DNA from: Listeria booriae
Lineage (GTDB): Bacteria > Bacillota > Bacilli > Lactobacillales > Listeriaceae
Direction of reading: 5' to 3'
NCBI RefSeq assembly: GCF_000766865.1
Contig: NZ_JNFA01000003.1
Location: forward strand, 1 to 64,000
Length of the DNA: 64,000 bases
Below, in pieces: positions 41,646-49,965 of this stretch (within the stretch, counting starts at the first letter, position 1; the number at the start of each line of letters is the position of its first letter). Position numbers and translations under genes: made by a program. The notes beneath the pieces are model-generated. The model made no database searches. It saw nothing but the letters and a program-made list of their open reading frames with translations, and was not told the DNA's origin.

Positions 41646-42773
41646 ATGCGAATCGGGATTCCAAAAGAAATTAAAAATAATGAAAATCGAGTAGCGATTA
41701 CGCCGGCTGGTGTTTTTAACTTGGTAAAACAAGGTCATGAAGTTGTTGTGGAAGCCGGGGCCGGGCTTGGTTCAAGTTTTCTGGATGAAGAATATGTGGC
41801 GGCTGGAGCGTTGATGGAGCGCGATGTGGCGCAAGTTTGGCAGGCGGATATGGTGATGAAAGTCAAGGAACCGCTAGCCGAGGAATTTATGTATTTTCGT
41901 GAAGGTCTGATTTTATTTACGTATTTACATTTGGCGGCAGAACCTGCTTTAACCGACGCATTGCTTGAAAAAGGTGTGACGGCTGTGGCGTATGAGACAA
42001 TGGTTGGCGCGGACGGCTCGTTGCCGCTTTTGACACCGATGAGTGAGGTTGCGGGTCGGATGGCAGCACAAGTGGGCGCGCAGTTTTTGGAGAAGCCGAG
42101 ATCTGGGAAGGGTATTTTATTATCGGGTGTGCCTGGTGTGGAACGCGGTAAAGTCGTGATTATTGGCGGCGGTGTTGCTGGTGCGAACGCGGCGAAAATT
42201 GCGATTGGACTTGGTGCCAGTGTAACGATTTTAGACATTAGTGCGAAGCGATTAGCACAATTGGACGATATTTTTGGCAATGCGATTCAAACGTTGGTTT
42301 CTTCTCCGTACACGATTGCTGAAGTTGTACAAAATGCAGATTTAGTAATTGGTGCGGTGCTGATTCCAGGTGCGAAGGCGCCAAAACTAGTGACAGAAGC
42401 GATGGTTCAATCGATGAAACCAGGCGCGGTACTTGTAGATATCGCAGTGGATCAAGGTGGTATTTTTGCAACGACAGATAAGGTGACGACGCATGATGAT
42501 CCAGTTTACACGAAGTTCCGCGTAGTACATTATGCGGTTGCGAACATGCCAGGTGCGGTGCCACGAACTTCCACGATGGCGCTAACAAACGTGACCATTC
42601 CGTATGCCGCGCAAATTGCTAAACAAGGAATCACAAAGGCAGCACTCGCGAATCCGACAATCTTAACAGGCATAAACACGTATCAAAAACAAATTACCGT
42701 GGAAGCTGTTGCCAGAGATCAAGGGCAGGCGTACACACCAATTCTAGAACTACTTGAAAATGTTTCCGTATAA
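41646..42773 (+). CDS. ald: Alanine dehydrogenase
   Basis: Oxidises L-alanine to pyruvate and ammonia with NAD+. The 375-residue protein starts [20 protein letters not shown] with substrate Arg15, and has Lys74 (KVKEP) and His95 (YLHLAAE) as catalytic residues. The Rossmann loop [15 protein letters not shown] lies near 170. GGAGAGGAGG precedes the ATG. Directly behind kynU, it would use the alanine released by kynureninase. A good terminator follows. Confidence 0.95.
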   Translation: MRIGIPKEIKNNENRVAITPAGVFNLVKQGHEVVVEAGAGLGSSFLDEEYVAAGALMERDVAQVWQADMVMKVKEPLAEEFMYFREGLILFTYLHLAAEPALTDALLEKGVTAVAYETMVGADGSLPLLTPMSEVAGRMAAQVGAQFLEKPRSGKGILLSGVPGVERGKVVIIGGGVAGANAAKIAIGLGASVTILDISAKRLAQLDDIFGNAIQTLVSSPYTIAEVVQNADLVIGAVLIPGAKAPKLVTEAMVQSMKPGAVLVDIAVDQGGIFATTDKVTTHDDPVYTKFRVVHYAVANMPGAVPRTSTMALTNVTIPYAAQIAKQGITKAALANPTILTGINTYQKQITVEAVARDQGQAYTPILELLENVSV

Positions 42774-42782
42774 ATGAACAGG

Positions 42783-42823
42783 CTAGGCGTGGATGAAAGT
42801 AAATCCATGTCTAGTTTTTATTT
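42783..42823 (+). terminator. Terminator after ald
   Basis: A 12-bp stem with two wobble or mismatched positions (42783-42794 with 42803-42814) and an 8-base loop are followed by TTTTTATTT. Confidence 0.8.
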
Positions 42824-42856
42824 AGTGTCATCATTCGAAATTGTCTAAAATCTGCA

Positions 42857-42883
42857 TTGACAAACGCCCGATTTAGCTATAAG
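42857..42883 (+). promoter_or_regulatory. Promoter of the acetamidase/permease pair
   Basis: A consensus -35 TTGACA (42857-42862) and TATAAG (42878-42883) are only 15 bp apart; GATAAA at 42883-42888 with a 20-bp spacer is the alternative -10. It lies about 30-35 bases before the next start codon, so this pair can be expressed apart from the kynU genes. Confidence 0.5.
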
Positions 42884-42916
42884 ATAAATGCAATAAAACA
42901 GAAAGGGTGAAACATC

Positions 42917-43822
42917 ATGGTACAAATAATTAAAAAAGGCTCACCGATTTACGCGATGGACAAAAACAATCGTCCCGTTGCAACAGCAAAAGACGGAGAC
43001 CGCTTAGTTTTTGAGGCGTACGATTGCTTTGAAGATCAGTTGACAGATGCATACGATGCGTTTGAAAAGCTAGATTGGAACCGCATTAATCCTGCGACAG
43101 GCCCCGTTTATGTGGAAGGCGCAGAAGTTGGCGATATTTTAGCCGTGACGATTGAAAAACTAGAAATTGGCGATACGGCGACATTATTTACAGGCCCCGA
43201 TTCTGGTGTGATGGGTGATGAGTTGACAGAAAATACAATTCGTCGTCTCCCAATTGAAAACGGAGTTGTTAAATTTTCAGAAAACATAGACTTGCCGTTG
43301 AATAAAATGATTGGTGTTATCGGAACAGCGCCTGCGGGAGAGGCAGTTTCTTGTGGAACGCCAGATGCGCATGGTGGGAATATGGACTGTAAGGAAATTG
43401 GCGAAGGAACGACTTTATTTCTGCCTGTAAATGTGGCGGGGGCGTTACTTGCGATGGGTGATTGTCATGCTGCAATGGGAGACGGCGAAGTTTCCGTTTG
43501 TGGCGCTGAAGTACCTTGTGATATAACGGTTACTATTAAAGTTTTCAAAAATAGAGATTGGCCGACACCGTTCTTATTGCGCGACGGTAAGTTAAGTACG
43601 ATTGCCTCGGCAAAAACGATCGACACGGCAAATATTATGGCGACGAAGCAAATGGTTCATTTCGTGGAAAGCTATACGGAATTAACGAAAGGGGAAGCGA
43701 TTCATTTACTGTCACTGGCGGGAAATTTGCGAGTATGTCAAATTGTTGATCCCAATAAAACGGCACGGATGGAATTACCACTTGCCTATCTTACAAAATG
43801 GAGCGCAGAGGAGCTGAACTAA
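42917..43822 (+). CDS. Acetamidase/formamidase family protein (FmdA/AmdA)
   Basis: A 301-residue protein with the family core DAHGGNMDCKEIGEGTTLF followed by GDCHAAMGDGEV, as in formamidase FmdA and acetamidase AmdA. These hydrolyse short amides to ammonia and formate or acetate. The true substrate is unknown. Next to kynureninase, deformylation of N-formylkynurenine is a tempting idea, but known kynurenine formamidases belong to other families. The ATG follows AAAGGGTG. The permease gene begins two bases after its stop. Confidence 0.85.
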   Translation: MVQIIKKGSPIYAMDKNNRPVATAKDGDRLVFEAYDCFEDQLTDAYDAFEKLDWNRINPATGPVYVEGAEVGDILAVTIEKLEIGDTATLFTGPDSGVMGDELTENTIRRLPIENGVVKFSENIDLPLNKMIGVIGTAPAGEAVSCGTPDAHGGNMDCKEIGEGTTLFLPVNVAGALLAMGDCHAAMGDGEVSVCGAEVPCDITVTIKVFKNRDWPTPFLLRDGKLSTIASAKTIDTANIMATKQMVHFVESYTELTKGEAIHLLSLAGNLRVCQIVDPNKTARMELPLAYLTKWSAEELN

Positions 43823-43823
43823 T

Positions 43824-45179
43824 ATGGCACAACCAGAAAAAGGGAGTTTGGAGTCGTTTGGCTACAAGCAAGAATTAAAAAGAACATTAACGTTAAAAGA
43901 TTTAGTCATATACGGACTTATTTTTATGGTACCGATTGCCCCGTTCGGGATTTATGGAGAAGTAGTAACCGCATCGAAAGGGATGATCGTACTTACATAC
44001 ATGATTGGTATGGTCGCGATGTTATTTACGGCGCTCAGTTATGGCTCGATGTCACGGGCTTTCCCAATCGCGGGATCTGTTTACGCCTATGCTCAACGAG
44101 GGATTAATAAAACAGTCGGATTTTTAGCTGGTTGGATGATTTTGCTGGATTATGTCTTTGTACCAGCCGTACTTTATGTCGTATCGGCGAACTCGTTAAA
44201 AGCGATTGTGCCTGATGTGCCAGTTTGGATTTGGCTTGTTATCTTTATTTTAGTGAACAGTTGGATTAATATTCGGGGGATTGCATTTACGGCGCGCGCG
44301 AATATCGTGTTTCTTGTCGGTGAATTAATTGTCCTAGCCATTTTTATCGCGGTTGGTGTTGTTGCGATTTCGAATGGTGCTGGTGATGGCGTGACAATCA
44401 AACCTATTTATAATGCTGCTGACTTCAACTTGCCGTTCGTGATGACTGCGGTTTCTGTGGCCGTGCTGAGTTTCCTAGGTTTTGATGGAATTAGTACGCT
44501 AGCGGAGGAAACAAAAGGCGGAAATAAGACGGTCGGAAAAGCGATTTTGTGGGCGCTGATGTTGGTTGGATTCTTGTTCATCATTCAGACGTACATTGCG
44601 GCGTTGATTCATCCGGATTATCTCAATTTTGACAATATTGACACGGCTTTTTACCAAATTGCAGGTGAAGCTGGCGGTCCATTCTTGAAAAACACGACAA
44701 TTATCGCAACGATTCTCTCGTGGGGTTTTGCCAATGCGCTGGCTGCTCAAGCCGCTATTTCACGGATTTTGTTCGGAATGGCGCGCGATCAGAACTTACC
44801 GAAGTTCCTCGCAAAAGTGCATCCGCGTTACCAAACACCATACTTAAGCACATTGATGGTCGGTATCGTATCACTTGTTGTTGGCTTGGTTTTTGTTAAT
44901 GATATCGGAATTCTTTCATCCATCGTAAACTGTGGCGCGTTGACAGCGTTTCTAGTGATTCACGTTTCCGTTGTCTATCATTACATCATCAAAATGAAAT
45001 CGAAAAACTATTTGCTCCATCTTGTCGTGCCAATCATTGGCTTCCTGATTATTCTGTATGTCATGATTAACTTAGACATTTTGGCAAAAATTATCGGTAT
45101 TTCGTGGCTTGCAGTTGGGGTCGTGTATTACATTATACTTCGCCTGACTAAGCGCAATACAACGATAAATATGGATTAA
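43824..45179 (+). CDS. APC family amino acid permease
   Basis: A 451-residue membrane protein with about twelve helices. The N-terminal APC motif starts near 28 (KDLVIYGLIFMVPIAPFGIYG), helix 6 contains SFLGFDGISTLAEETKGG, and helix 8 contains AAQAAISRILFGMARD. All of these are typical amino acid-polyamine-organocation transporter features. It is tightly linked to the acetamidase-like gene, so the two probably act on the same nitrogen compound. It ends at a terminator shared with a convergent symporter gene. Confidence 0.88.
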   Translation: MAQPEKGSLESFGYKQELKRTLTLKDLVIYGLIFMVPIAPFGIYGEVVTASKGMIVLTYMIGMVAMLFTALSYGSMSRAFPIAGSVYAYAQRGINKTVGFLAGWMILLDYVFVPAVLYVVSANSLKAIVPDVPVWIWLVIFILVNSWINIRGIAFTARANIVFLVGELIVLAIFIAVGVVAISNGAGDGVTIKPIYNAADFNLPFVMTAVSVAVLSFLGFDGISTLAEETKGGNKTVGKAILWALMLVGFLFIIQTYIAALIHPDYLNFDNIDTAFYQIAGEAGGPFLKNTTIIATILSWGFANALAAQAAISRILFGMARDQNLPKFLAKVHPRYQTPYLSTLMVGIVSLVVGLVFVNDIGILSSIVNCGALTAFLVIHVSVVYHYIIKMKSKNYLLHLVVPIIGFLIILYVMINLDILAKIIGISWLAVGVVYYIILRLTKRNTTINMD

Positions 45180-45181
45180 AA

Positions 45182-45226
45182 AAACCTCGGACATTGGCTT
45201 TTACAGCGCTGTCCGAGGTTTCTTTT
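45182..45226. terminator. Bidirectional terminator between APC permease and symporter genes
   Basis: A 12-bp perfect stem (45182-45193 with 45210-45221) followed by TTTCTTTT on the plus strand and TTTTTT on the minus strand. The right arm includes the last codons and the region next to the minus-strand symporter stop codon (45201-45203). Confidence 0.85.
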
Positions 45227-46655
45227 GTGTGAGTAGACTGACGATAATTGTTACGATAACATTGGCTGCTAGCGGTAAGAAACCGATGTTGATATCGCTA
45301 ATGGCTGTCGGTACGCCAGGAAGAATGGTTGCGAGAGTCATGCTGTAATTGCTAATGAAAATCGTAATCAGAATACCAACGATAATCCCGGCTAGGGCGC
45401 CTTGTTTAGTTACCGGATTGCGTTTCATTAAACTGGCAAATAACGAAGGGCAAAGTTGCACAATCAAACTATAGCCGACTTGCAAGATGGCTGCCAGTGC
45501 GTTTCCGCCTTGAAAAACGAAAAGACAAGAAATAATCGCTAGAACCGGTAGTAGAAATTTTGAAAGGCGGGCAATTTTTGGATCGGGTGTGTTTGGTTTG
45601 TAGCTGTAAATGATGTTTTTCGTGAGCAATGTGGAGGCACTCATGAGTAGCATCGAGCCAGGAACAAGAGCGGTTAGCATTCCTGCGGCGCCAATGATTC
45701 CGACGAACCACGGGTCAAATGTTTGAATCGCGAGTTGCAGCAACGCAAGATCGCTTTCATCACCTTCTAATCCCGGGATTTGTAAAACTGCTGCAAGCCC
45801 GATAAAAATAACAAATAAGAGCATTAATGTATAAATTGGGCTTATAATCGCGTTTTTCCGGAAGGTTCGTGCATTTTTAGCAGTAAACGTCGATGCAAAA
45901 ACTTGCGGCCACATGTAGAATCCGAGTACATAAAACAAGACGGTAGAAATAAACCAAGTCACGGTATATGTCGTATGTGGAAATGTGAGTAGTTCAGGCT
46001 TCACGGCTTCGATTTGTTCAAACATCGGGCCAATGCCACCGTAATAATGAATCGGGATGTAAATACCCATGAAAACAATGACGGCCAAAATCATGAAGTC
46101 TTTAAGAACGGCGATCCACGCAATGCCGCGAATACCTGAAATGACGGAATAAATAATGATGGCAATCGTTCCAACAACGACGGCCGTTTTCATCGGGATA
46201 GCGCCATAGGATGTGAGCGAAACGATAATGCCAAGGCCTTTTAGTTGGATGACGACAATCGGGATAATGGCAATCACGCCAACGAGGGCAACAACGACGC
46301 CGAGCAGATTACTGTCATATTTTTTAGCAAAGAAATCGGACTGGGAGACAAGGCGATGTTCGTGCGCGTATTTCCAAATAAGTGGTAGTAGGAAATAAGA
46401 CGTGACGTAAGACAACGCGATGTAAACCATCACATAAACCGCTGAGATACCTTTGGAATAAGCCCAGCCGCTACCACCAAGAAAAGAAAATGTCGTATAC
46501 ACTTCTCCAGCGGTTAGTAAAAAAACAAAAACCGTGTTAAAACTCCGACCGCCAACTGCCCAATTTTCAAGGTTCATTTTTTGTTTTTGACGAGCGCGAA
46601 TACCAATAGCAATCGTGAGCAGGAAGAAGGCCGTTAAAATTATAAGTGCAATCAT
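45201..46655 (-). CDS. Sodium:solute symporter (SSS) family protein
   Basis: A 484-residue protein with about thirteen hydrophobic helices. The helix-2 signature AGEVYTTFSFLGGSGWAYSKG, typical of PanF/PutP-like transporters, lies near 49-69. The substrate cannot be told from sequence. It overlaps the small DUF3311 gene upstream by four bases (ATGA), the common pairing of this symporter group. GGGGGAAG precedes its start. Confidence 0.88.
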   Translation of the reverse strand: MIALIILTAFFLLTIAIGIRARQKQKMNLENWAVGGRSFNTVFVFLLTAGEVYTTFSFLGGSGWAYSKGISAVYVMVYIALSYVTSYFLLPLIWKYAHEHRLVSQSDFFAKKYDSNLLGVVVALVGVIAIIPIVVIQLKGLGIIVSLTSYGAIPMKTAVVVGTIAIIIYSVISGIRGIAWIAVLKDFMILAVIVFMGIYIPIHYYGGIGPMFEQIEAVKPELLTFPHTTYTVTWFISTVLFYVLGFYMWPQVFASTFTAKNARTFRKNAIISPIYTLMLLFVIFIGLAAVLQIPGLEGDESDLALLQLAIQTFDPWFVGIIGAAGMLTALVPGSMLLMSASTLLTKNIIYSYKPNTPDPKIARLSKFLLPVLAIISCLFVFQGGNALAAILQVGYSLIVQLCPSLFASLMKRNPVTKQGALAGIIVGILITIFISNYSMTLATILPGVPTAISDINIGFLPLAANVIVTIIVSLLTQKKPRTAL

Positions 46656-46843
46656 TGTTCTTCCCCCTTATTCTGACGATCAAAATGGTAAACAACAGCG
46701 AGTGTGGCTGTGGATAAAAGAATGCCTGCTGCAATCCAGAATAAACTAAACGGCATACCAAGAACCATCGGATGAATCTTATTGGCAAACGGTATTCCGG
46801 CTAATAGAAATAAAAATGGAATGATAAGCAATAGCTTAACCAT
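46652..46843 (-). CDS. DUF3311 family small membrane protein
   Basis: A 63-residue protein with two helices (about 3-20 and 27-48) and a charged tail HFDRQNKGEEQ. Size, the two-helix layout, the IPF and PF-F-W patterns, and the overlap with an SSS symporter gene fit DUF3311, a presumed accessory subunit of such transporters. The ATG at 46843 follows GAGGGGAAC. A longer frame beginning at 46906 lacks a good site. Confidence 0.75.
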   Translation of the reverse strand: MVKLLLIIPFLFLLAGIPFANKIHPMVLGMPFSLFWIAAGILLSTATLAVVYHFDRQNKGEEQ

Positions 46844-46980
46844 AAGTTCCCCTCTTTTCGTTTTGAAAACTGTTTTCATCTTACAATAATCTGCCGCTTT
46901 TTTCAATGTGAGAGGACTTTTGATGCTAGATTTGGTAAAATAGCTTTGTACAGTAAATCACAAATGAGGAGGTAACAGAA

Positions 46981-47541
46981 ATGGCAATTAACATGTATTT
47001 TGATGATGAGGAAGTTGGTCCAGATCGCAAAACGAGTCATCCGCATTTTGTGGCACATTTTAAATCGGATTTTTATTTCGATTGTTCGGATGAGCAAGCT
47101 CCGTTTGGCAGTGATGAAGGTGCAGATGTGTTGGCAGAGTTAGAGGACTTTTTCCAAGACAAGGAAGTGGAGGGGGTTAGTTTATCTGATTTTCCAAGGC
47201 ATGTGATGGAGGATCAGTGGGAGCTTACTTATTATCCACCGAAAGATATGGACGAAGGCTCGCTTGCGAAACTAATAGCAGAGCACGAAAGAGATGTTTG
47301 GATGTCCGACCAAGTTGTACTAGCGACGGCATTTGGACAAATCAAGATTACGGGATATATTATCCCTGAGTTAAAAGATATGGCACATGATGCGCTAGGG
47401 CGAATGAAAGCCGTGAATGATGCTTTAGGACGCGAAGATGAATTTGGTTATTACGACAAAATGTTGTATGACTTGATGACCTTTGACAAAACTTATGTAT
47501 CCGTGTTGCCAGATTTTTGGTGTAAGAGATGCCAGATGTAA
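46981..47541 (+). CDS. Hypothetical acidic protein, 186 residues
   Basis: A soluble protein rich in Asp and Glu (MYFDDEEVGPDRKTSHPH, then FKSDFYFDCSDEQAPFG) with no signal peptide or membrane helix. The C-terminal third contains HDALGRMKAVNDALG and ends in CKRCQM, a CxxC that could bind metal. No family is recognised. AGGAGG lies at a good distance before the ATG. It is divergent from the symporter pair and precedes the toxin-antitoxin unit by about 50 bases. Confidence 0.6.
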   Translation: MAINMYFDDEEVGPDRKTSHPHFVAHFKSDFYFDCSDEQAPFGSDEGADVLAELEDFFQDKEVEGVSLSDFPRHVMEDQWELTYYPPKDMDEGSLAKLIAEHERDVWMSDQVVLATAFGQIKITGYIIPELKDMAHDALGRMKAVNDALGREDEFGYYDKMLYDLMTFDKTYVSVLPDFWCKRCQM

Positions 47542-47592
47542 CATAAGGACAACGACGTGGTAGTACAGGAGGATAAAATTTTTTTGGGGGGA

Positions 47593-47621
47593 TTGACAAA
47601 CCCTATTGAGTAGGGTAAAAT
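47593..47621 (+). promoter_or_regulatory. Promoter of the toxin-antitoxin operon with operator palindrome
   Basis: TTGACA (47593-47598) and TAAAAT (47616-47621) are 17 bp apart. A perfect inverted repeat, ACCCTA (47600-47605) and TAGGGT (47611-47616), fills the spacer. The placement predicts repression by a DNA-binding antitoxin sitting between -35 and -10. Confidence 0.8.
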
Positions 47622-47637
47622 GAAGGAGAGAAAAGAC

Positions 47638-48003
47638 ATGAAGTTTGAGCTAACCAGAGAATTTATTTATGTTGATGAATTTGATAGAAGTGCGCAGAAA
47701 CACGGTTTTACAAGCAGAGATTACTTCCATATCGAGCAGCTACTACTATCAGACCCTAAGAAAGGCACTGTACTACAATTTGCGAATGGCCTCAGAAAGT
47801 TGCGTTACGCACCAATACGTCTTAAAAGCGGAAAGAGTGGCGGATTTAGAATCTTTTATGTGGACATTGAAAGCTATAATATCGTTGTGATGATTACGCT
47901 GATCAATAAACGAGAGGCGGATAATCTCACCGATGAAGAACTCCGCTATCTTGGTAAGTTTGTCGTTCAGTTAAAGCAACTATATATGAATAAGGAGTGG
48001 TAA
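47638..48003 (+). CDS. RelE/HigB-like toxin (PF06296 type)
   Basis: A 121-residue protein with the pattern of RelE-superfamily toxins encoded before an XRE antitoxin: GLRKLRYAP, then GKSGGFRIFY, a beta strand ending INKREADNLTDEE, and a C-terminal helix. Such toxins are usually ribosome-dependent mRNA nucleases. The ATG at 47638 follows AAGGAGAG; an ATG at 47620 lies within the promoter -10 and is unlikely. The antitoxin gene starts two bases after its stop codon. Confidence 0.8.
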   Translation: MKFELTREFIYVDEFDRSAQKHGFTSRDYFHIEQLLLSDPKKGTVLQFANGLRKLRYAPIRLKSGKSGGFRIFYVDIESYNIVVMITLINKREADNLTDEELRYLGKFVVQLKQLYMNKEW

Positions 48004-48005
48004 AC

Positions 48006-48326
48006 ATGTCCGAACTATTTGATTCCTTGGAACGCGGTCTGAAACAAGCCGTTGCGCACGCCAATAACACAAAGAAAGCCCGCACTAAAAAAATCGTCAT
48101 TACCGAGTTGCCGAAATATACAGCAGCTGAAATCAAAGGTTTTCGCCAAAAGATTGAATTAACACAAAGCGCTTTTGCAGAGTTACTAGGCATTTCTACA
48201 AAAACAGTAGAAGCGTGGGAAAGTGGTCGGAATAACCCAAACGGTTCCGCGACCCGCTTGTTGCAGTTGATTGACACGAACCCCGAAGTTTTATTACAAG
48301 AGTTGACAGAACCGGTTTTGTCGTAA
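48006..48326 (+). CDS. HigA/NadS-like XRE antitoxin
   Basis: A 106-residue protein. The N-terminal part (ELFDSLERGLKQAVAHAN) probably binds the toxin. A Cro/CI-type helix-turn-helix follows at about 46-85 (LTQSAFAELLGISTKTVEAW), with ATRLLQLI after it. Toxin-first order with an XRE antitoxin is typical for this group. The ATG at 48006 follows AAGGAGTGG; a GTG at 47997 lies in that site. It is the likely repressor at the operator 400 bases upstream. Confidence 0.82.
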   Translation: MSELFDSLERGLKQAVAHANNTKKARTKKIVITELPKYTAAEIKGFRQKIELTQSAFAELLGISTKTVEAWESGRNNPNGSATRLLQLIDTNPEVLLQELTEPVLS

Positions 48327-48340
48327 AAGAATAGCTTCAA

Positions 48341-48394
48341 ACAAATCGGCGACAAGCACCCGCATTCTGGGAGTTTGTCGCCGATTTGTTTTTA
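48341..48394. terminator. Bidirectional terminator after the toxin-antitoxin unit
   Basis: A 15-bp perfect stem (48341-48355 with 48375-48389) and a 19-base loop, with TTTTT after it on the plus strand. The minus-strand DUF898-like gene ends at 48396, so it can serve both genes. Confidence 0.85.
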
Positions 48395-48395
48395 G

Positions 48396-48734
48396 TTAAT
48401 TGACGAAGCTTGTGTTTTTCGCTTTCCAGTCTTCTAGTTTAATGAAAACCCAGAAGGAATAGATGCCTAGTGTGATGATAATGAGGAGTAGCCATTTAAT
48501 CCAATTGCCGAATAGTCCGAATGCGGAGCCGCTAAAGCGCATGCGTCGGCCTTCGATGACCGTGTGATTGATTTTCCAACCGTAAATCATTGTGAGCGCC
48601 CAAGGGTAGCAGATGCCCAGTGTGAATACAGTTACTAGTATACCTAGAATTGTCCATCCGATAAATTGGAGCAATCCGCCATCGAAGAACGATGTCCGCC
48701 CGTTTTTTGTTTCGTAAAAGTTATCTGTTGCCAT
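48396..48734 (-). CDS. DUF898-like small membrane protein
   Basis: A 112-residue protein with two hydrophobic helices (about 22-48 and 78-100). The stretch between them (KINHTVIEGRRMRFSGSAFGLFG) matches the YjgN/DUF898 pattern in which INHT and RFxGS-like residues recur. The function is unknown. GGAAGGTGG precedes the ATG. Confidence 0.7.
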   Translation of the reverse strand: MATDNFYETKNGRTSFFDGGLLQFIGWTILGILVTVFTLGICYPWALTMIYGWKINHTVIEGRRMRFSGSAFGLFGNWIKWLLLIIITLGIYSFWVFIKLEDWKAKNTSFVN

Positions 48735-48860
48735 TTTTTAACCACCTTCCAATGTAGTATATTGTACCTTAGAAGAGAGGGATTTGTCGATATTGCCTCT
48801 ATCTTTCTTGGTTTTTTCGGGGTACAATAAAGATAAATCTAAGAAAATGAGGTTAGTGCA

Positions 48861-49337
48861 TTGTCAGAGAATTTTGTAGATAAGATGGAGAATGGGGAAA
48901 AGGCACAGTTTAAGGTGAATCATACGCTAGTTATTTCGAGTAGTTTGCTGTGGATTGCAGTTGGCATATTGTTGTACGTGGTTTTTGATCATATAAAAGC
49001 GGTGAATGGGACGGAGAAGTTGATTTTGCTGATCTTTATTGGTTTTATTGTATTGCGGCCGTTATTTCGTTTGCTTAATTTGTCGCCAACGTTGGAGCTT
49101 TCGACGGAGGGCATGGCGTATCGTGGGGATTTTCAGGCTTGGGATCATGTGGCGGAAGTGAAGATTTCGACGCCGAAGTTTAAGCTTTTCTCGCAAGGCA
49201 AGATGCTTGTATATACGAAGATTAAGGATAAACGTGAAATGGCTTGGGATATCGTTGCGGCAGACGTGAATTTACCGTTACCCGATTTGGAAATGTTGCT
49301 TTTGGAATGTATGGATCGTTATAAGACGGAGGAATGA
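48861..49337 (+). CDS. Membrane protein with a PH-like C-terminal domain, unknown function
   Basis: A 158-residue protein with two helices (about 23-42 and 52-70) followed by a soluble beta-rich part (LELSTEGMAYRGDFQAWDHVAEVKIS). This looks like the STM3941-like/YdbS-type small membrane proteins. I cannot assign a function. The start is TTG at 48861, with ATGAGG at a workable distance. It is divergent from the DUF898-like gene and precedes ohr by 57 bases. Confidence 0.6.
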   Translation: MSENFVDKMENGEKAQFKVNHTLVISSSLLWIAVGILLYVVFDHIKAVNGTEKLILLIFIGFIVLRPLFRLLNLSPTLELSTEGMAYRGDFQAWDHVAEVKISTPKFKLFSQGKMLVYTKIKDKREMAWDIVAADVNLPLPDLEMLLLECMDRYKTEE

Positions 49338-49394
49338 TGTTTTTTTAGCTACTTTTTAGGGAACTTAGAAAGTATGTGAAGGAGGTCGTTTTTG

Positions 49395-49820
49395 ATGGGT
49401 AAAACATTGTTTACGACAAGTGCAACAGGTGTTGGTGGCCGGACTGGTACGGTGAGTTCGAATGATACGGATTTATCGTTTAAGTTGAGTCGGCCGAAAT
49501 CATTTCATGGAGAAGGCGGAACGGGAACGAATCCGGAAGAACTTTTTGCTTTAGGGTATGCGGGTTGTTTTGGTAGTGCGTTTCAGTCGGTTGCTCGTAA
49601 GGCGAAATCGGATGCGAAGGCGGCCATTACGGTGGCTGTGTCGATGAACGAGGATGACGCGCTTGGTGGTTACCAGTTAAGTATCGCGATTACGGCGGAA
49701 GTGGCGGATGCAAGTCTTGAAGAAGCGCAAAAGTTAGTTGATTTGGCGCACGAGATGTGTCCGTACTCGAAGGCAACACGTGGAAATGTGGATGTAACGC
49801 TTCATGTGAAAATGAAATAG
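49395..49820 (+). CDS. ohr: Organic hydroperoxide resistance protein (Ohr/OsmC family)
   Basis: A thiol peroxidase that reduces organic hydroperoxides using a lipoyl-type donor. The 141-residue protein has Arg16 in GGRTGTV, the first redox Cys58 in GYAGCFGSAF and the second Cys122 in HEMCPYSKATRGN, the Ohr rather than OsmC pattern. The ATG at 49395 follows AAGGAGG; a TTG directly before it was not used. No OhrR repressor gene is adjacent. Confidence 0.92.
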   Translation: MGKTLFTTSATGVGGRTGTVSSNDTDLSFKLSRPKSFHGEGGTGTNPEELFALGYAGCFGSAFQSVARKAKSDAKAAITVAVSMNEDDALGGYQLSIAITAEVADASLEEAQKLVDLAHEMCPYSKATRGNVDVTLHVKMK

Positions 49821-49830
49821 AAGATACCGT

Positions 49831-49880
49831 AGTTGGTTTAGAATTCAGTGATTCGTTGAGTTCTAGGCCAGCTATTTTTA
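49831..49880 (+). terminator. Terminator after ohr
   Basis: A long imperfect stem (49831-49848 with 49858-49875) around a 9-base loop is followed by TTTTTAT. Confidence 0.7.
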
Positions 49881-49965
49881 TATCTACATCTTAAGGTCAG
49901 GTGGGCATCGTTTCCTTTTTAGTGTACAATAAGTTCATAGTAAGAAATGGCGTGGAGGTAAAGAG

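Noticed and set aside
41735-42280. Minus-strand frame of 181 codons opposite ald
   Set aside because: Mirror of the codon pattern of alanine dehydrogenase; no start signal.
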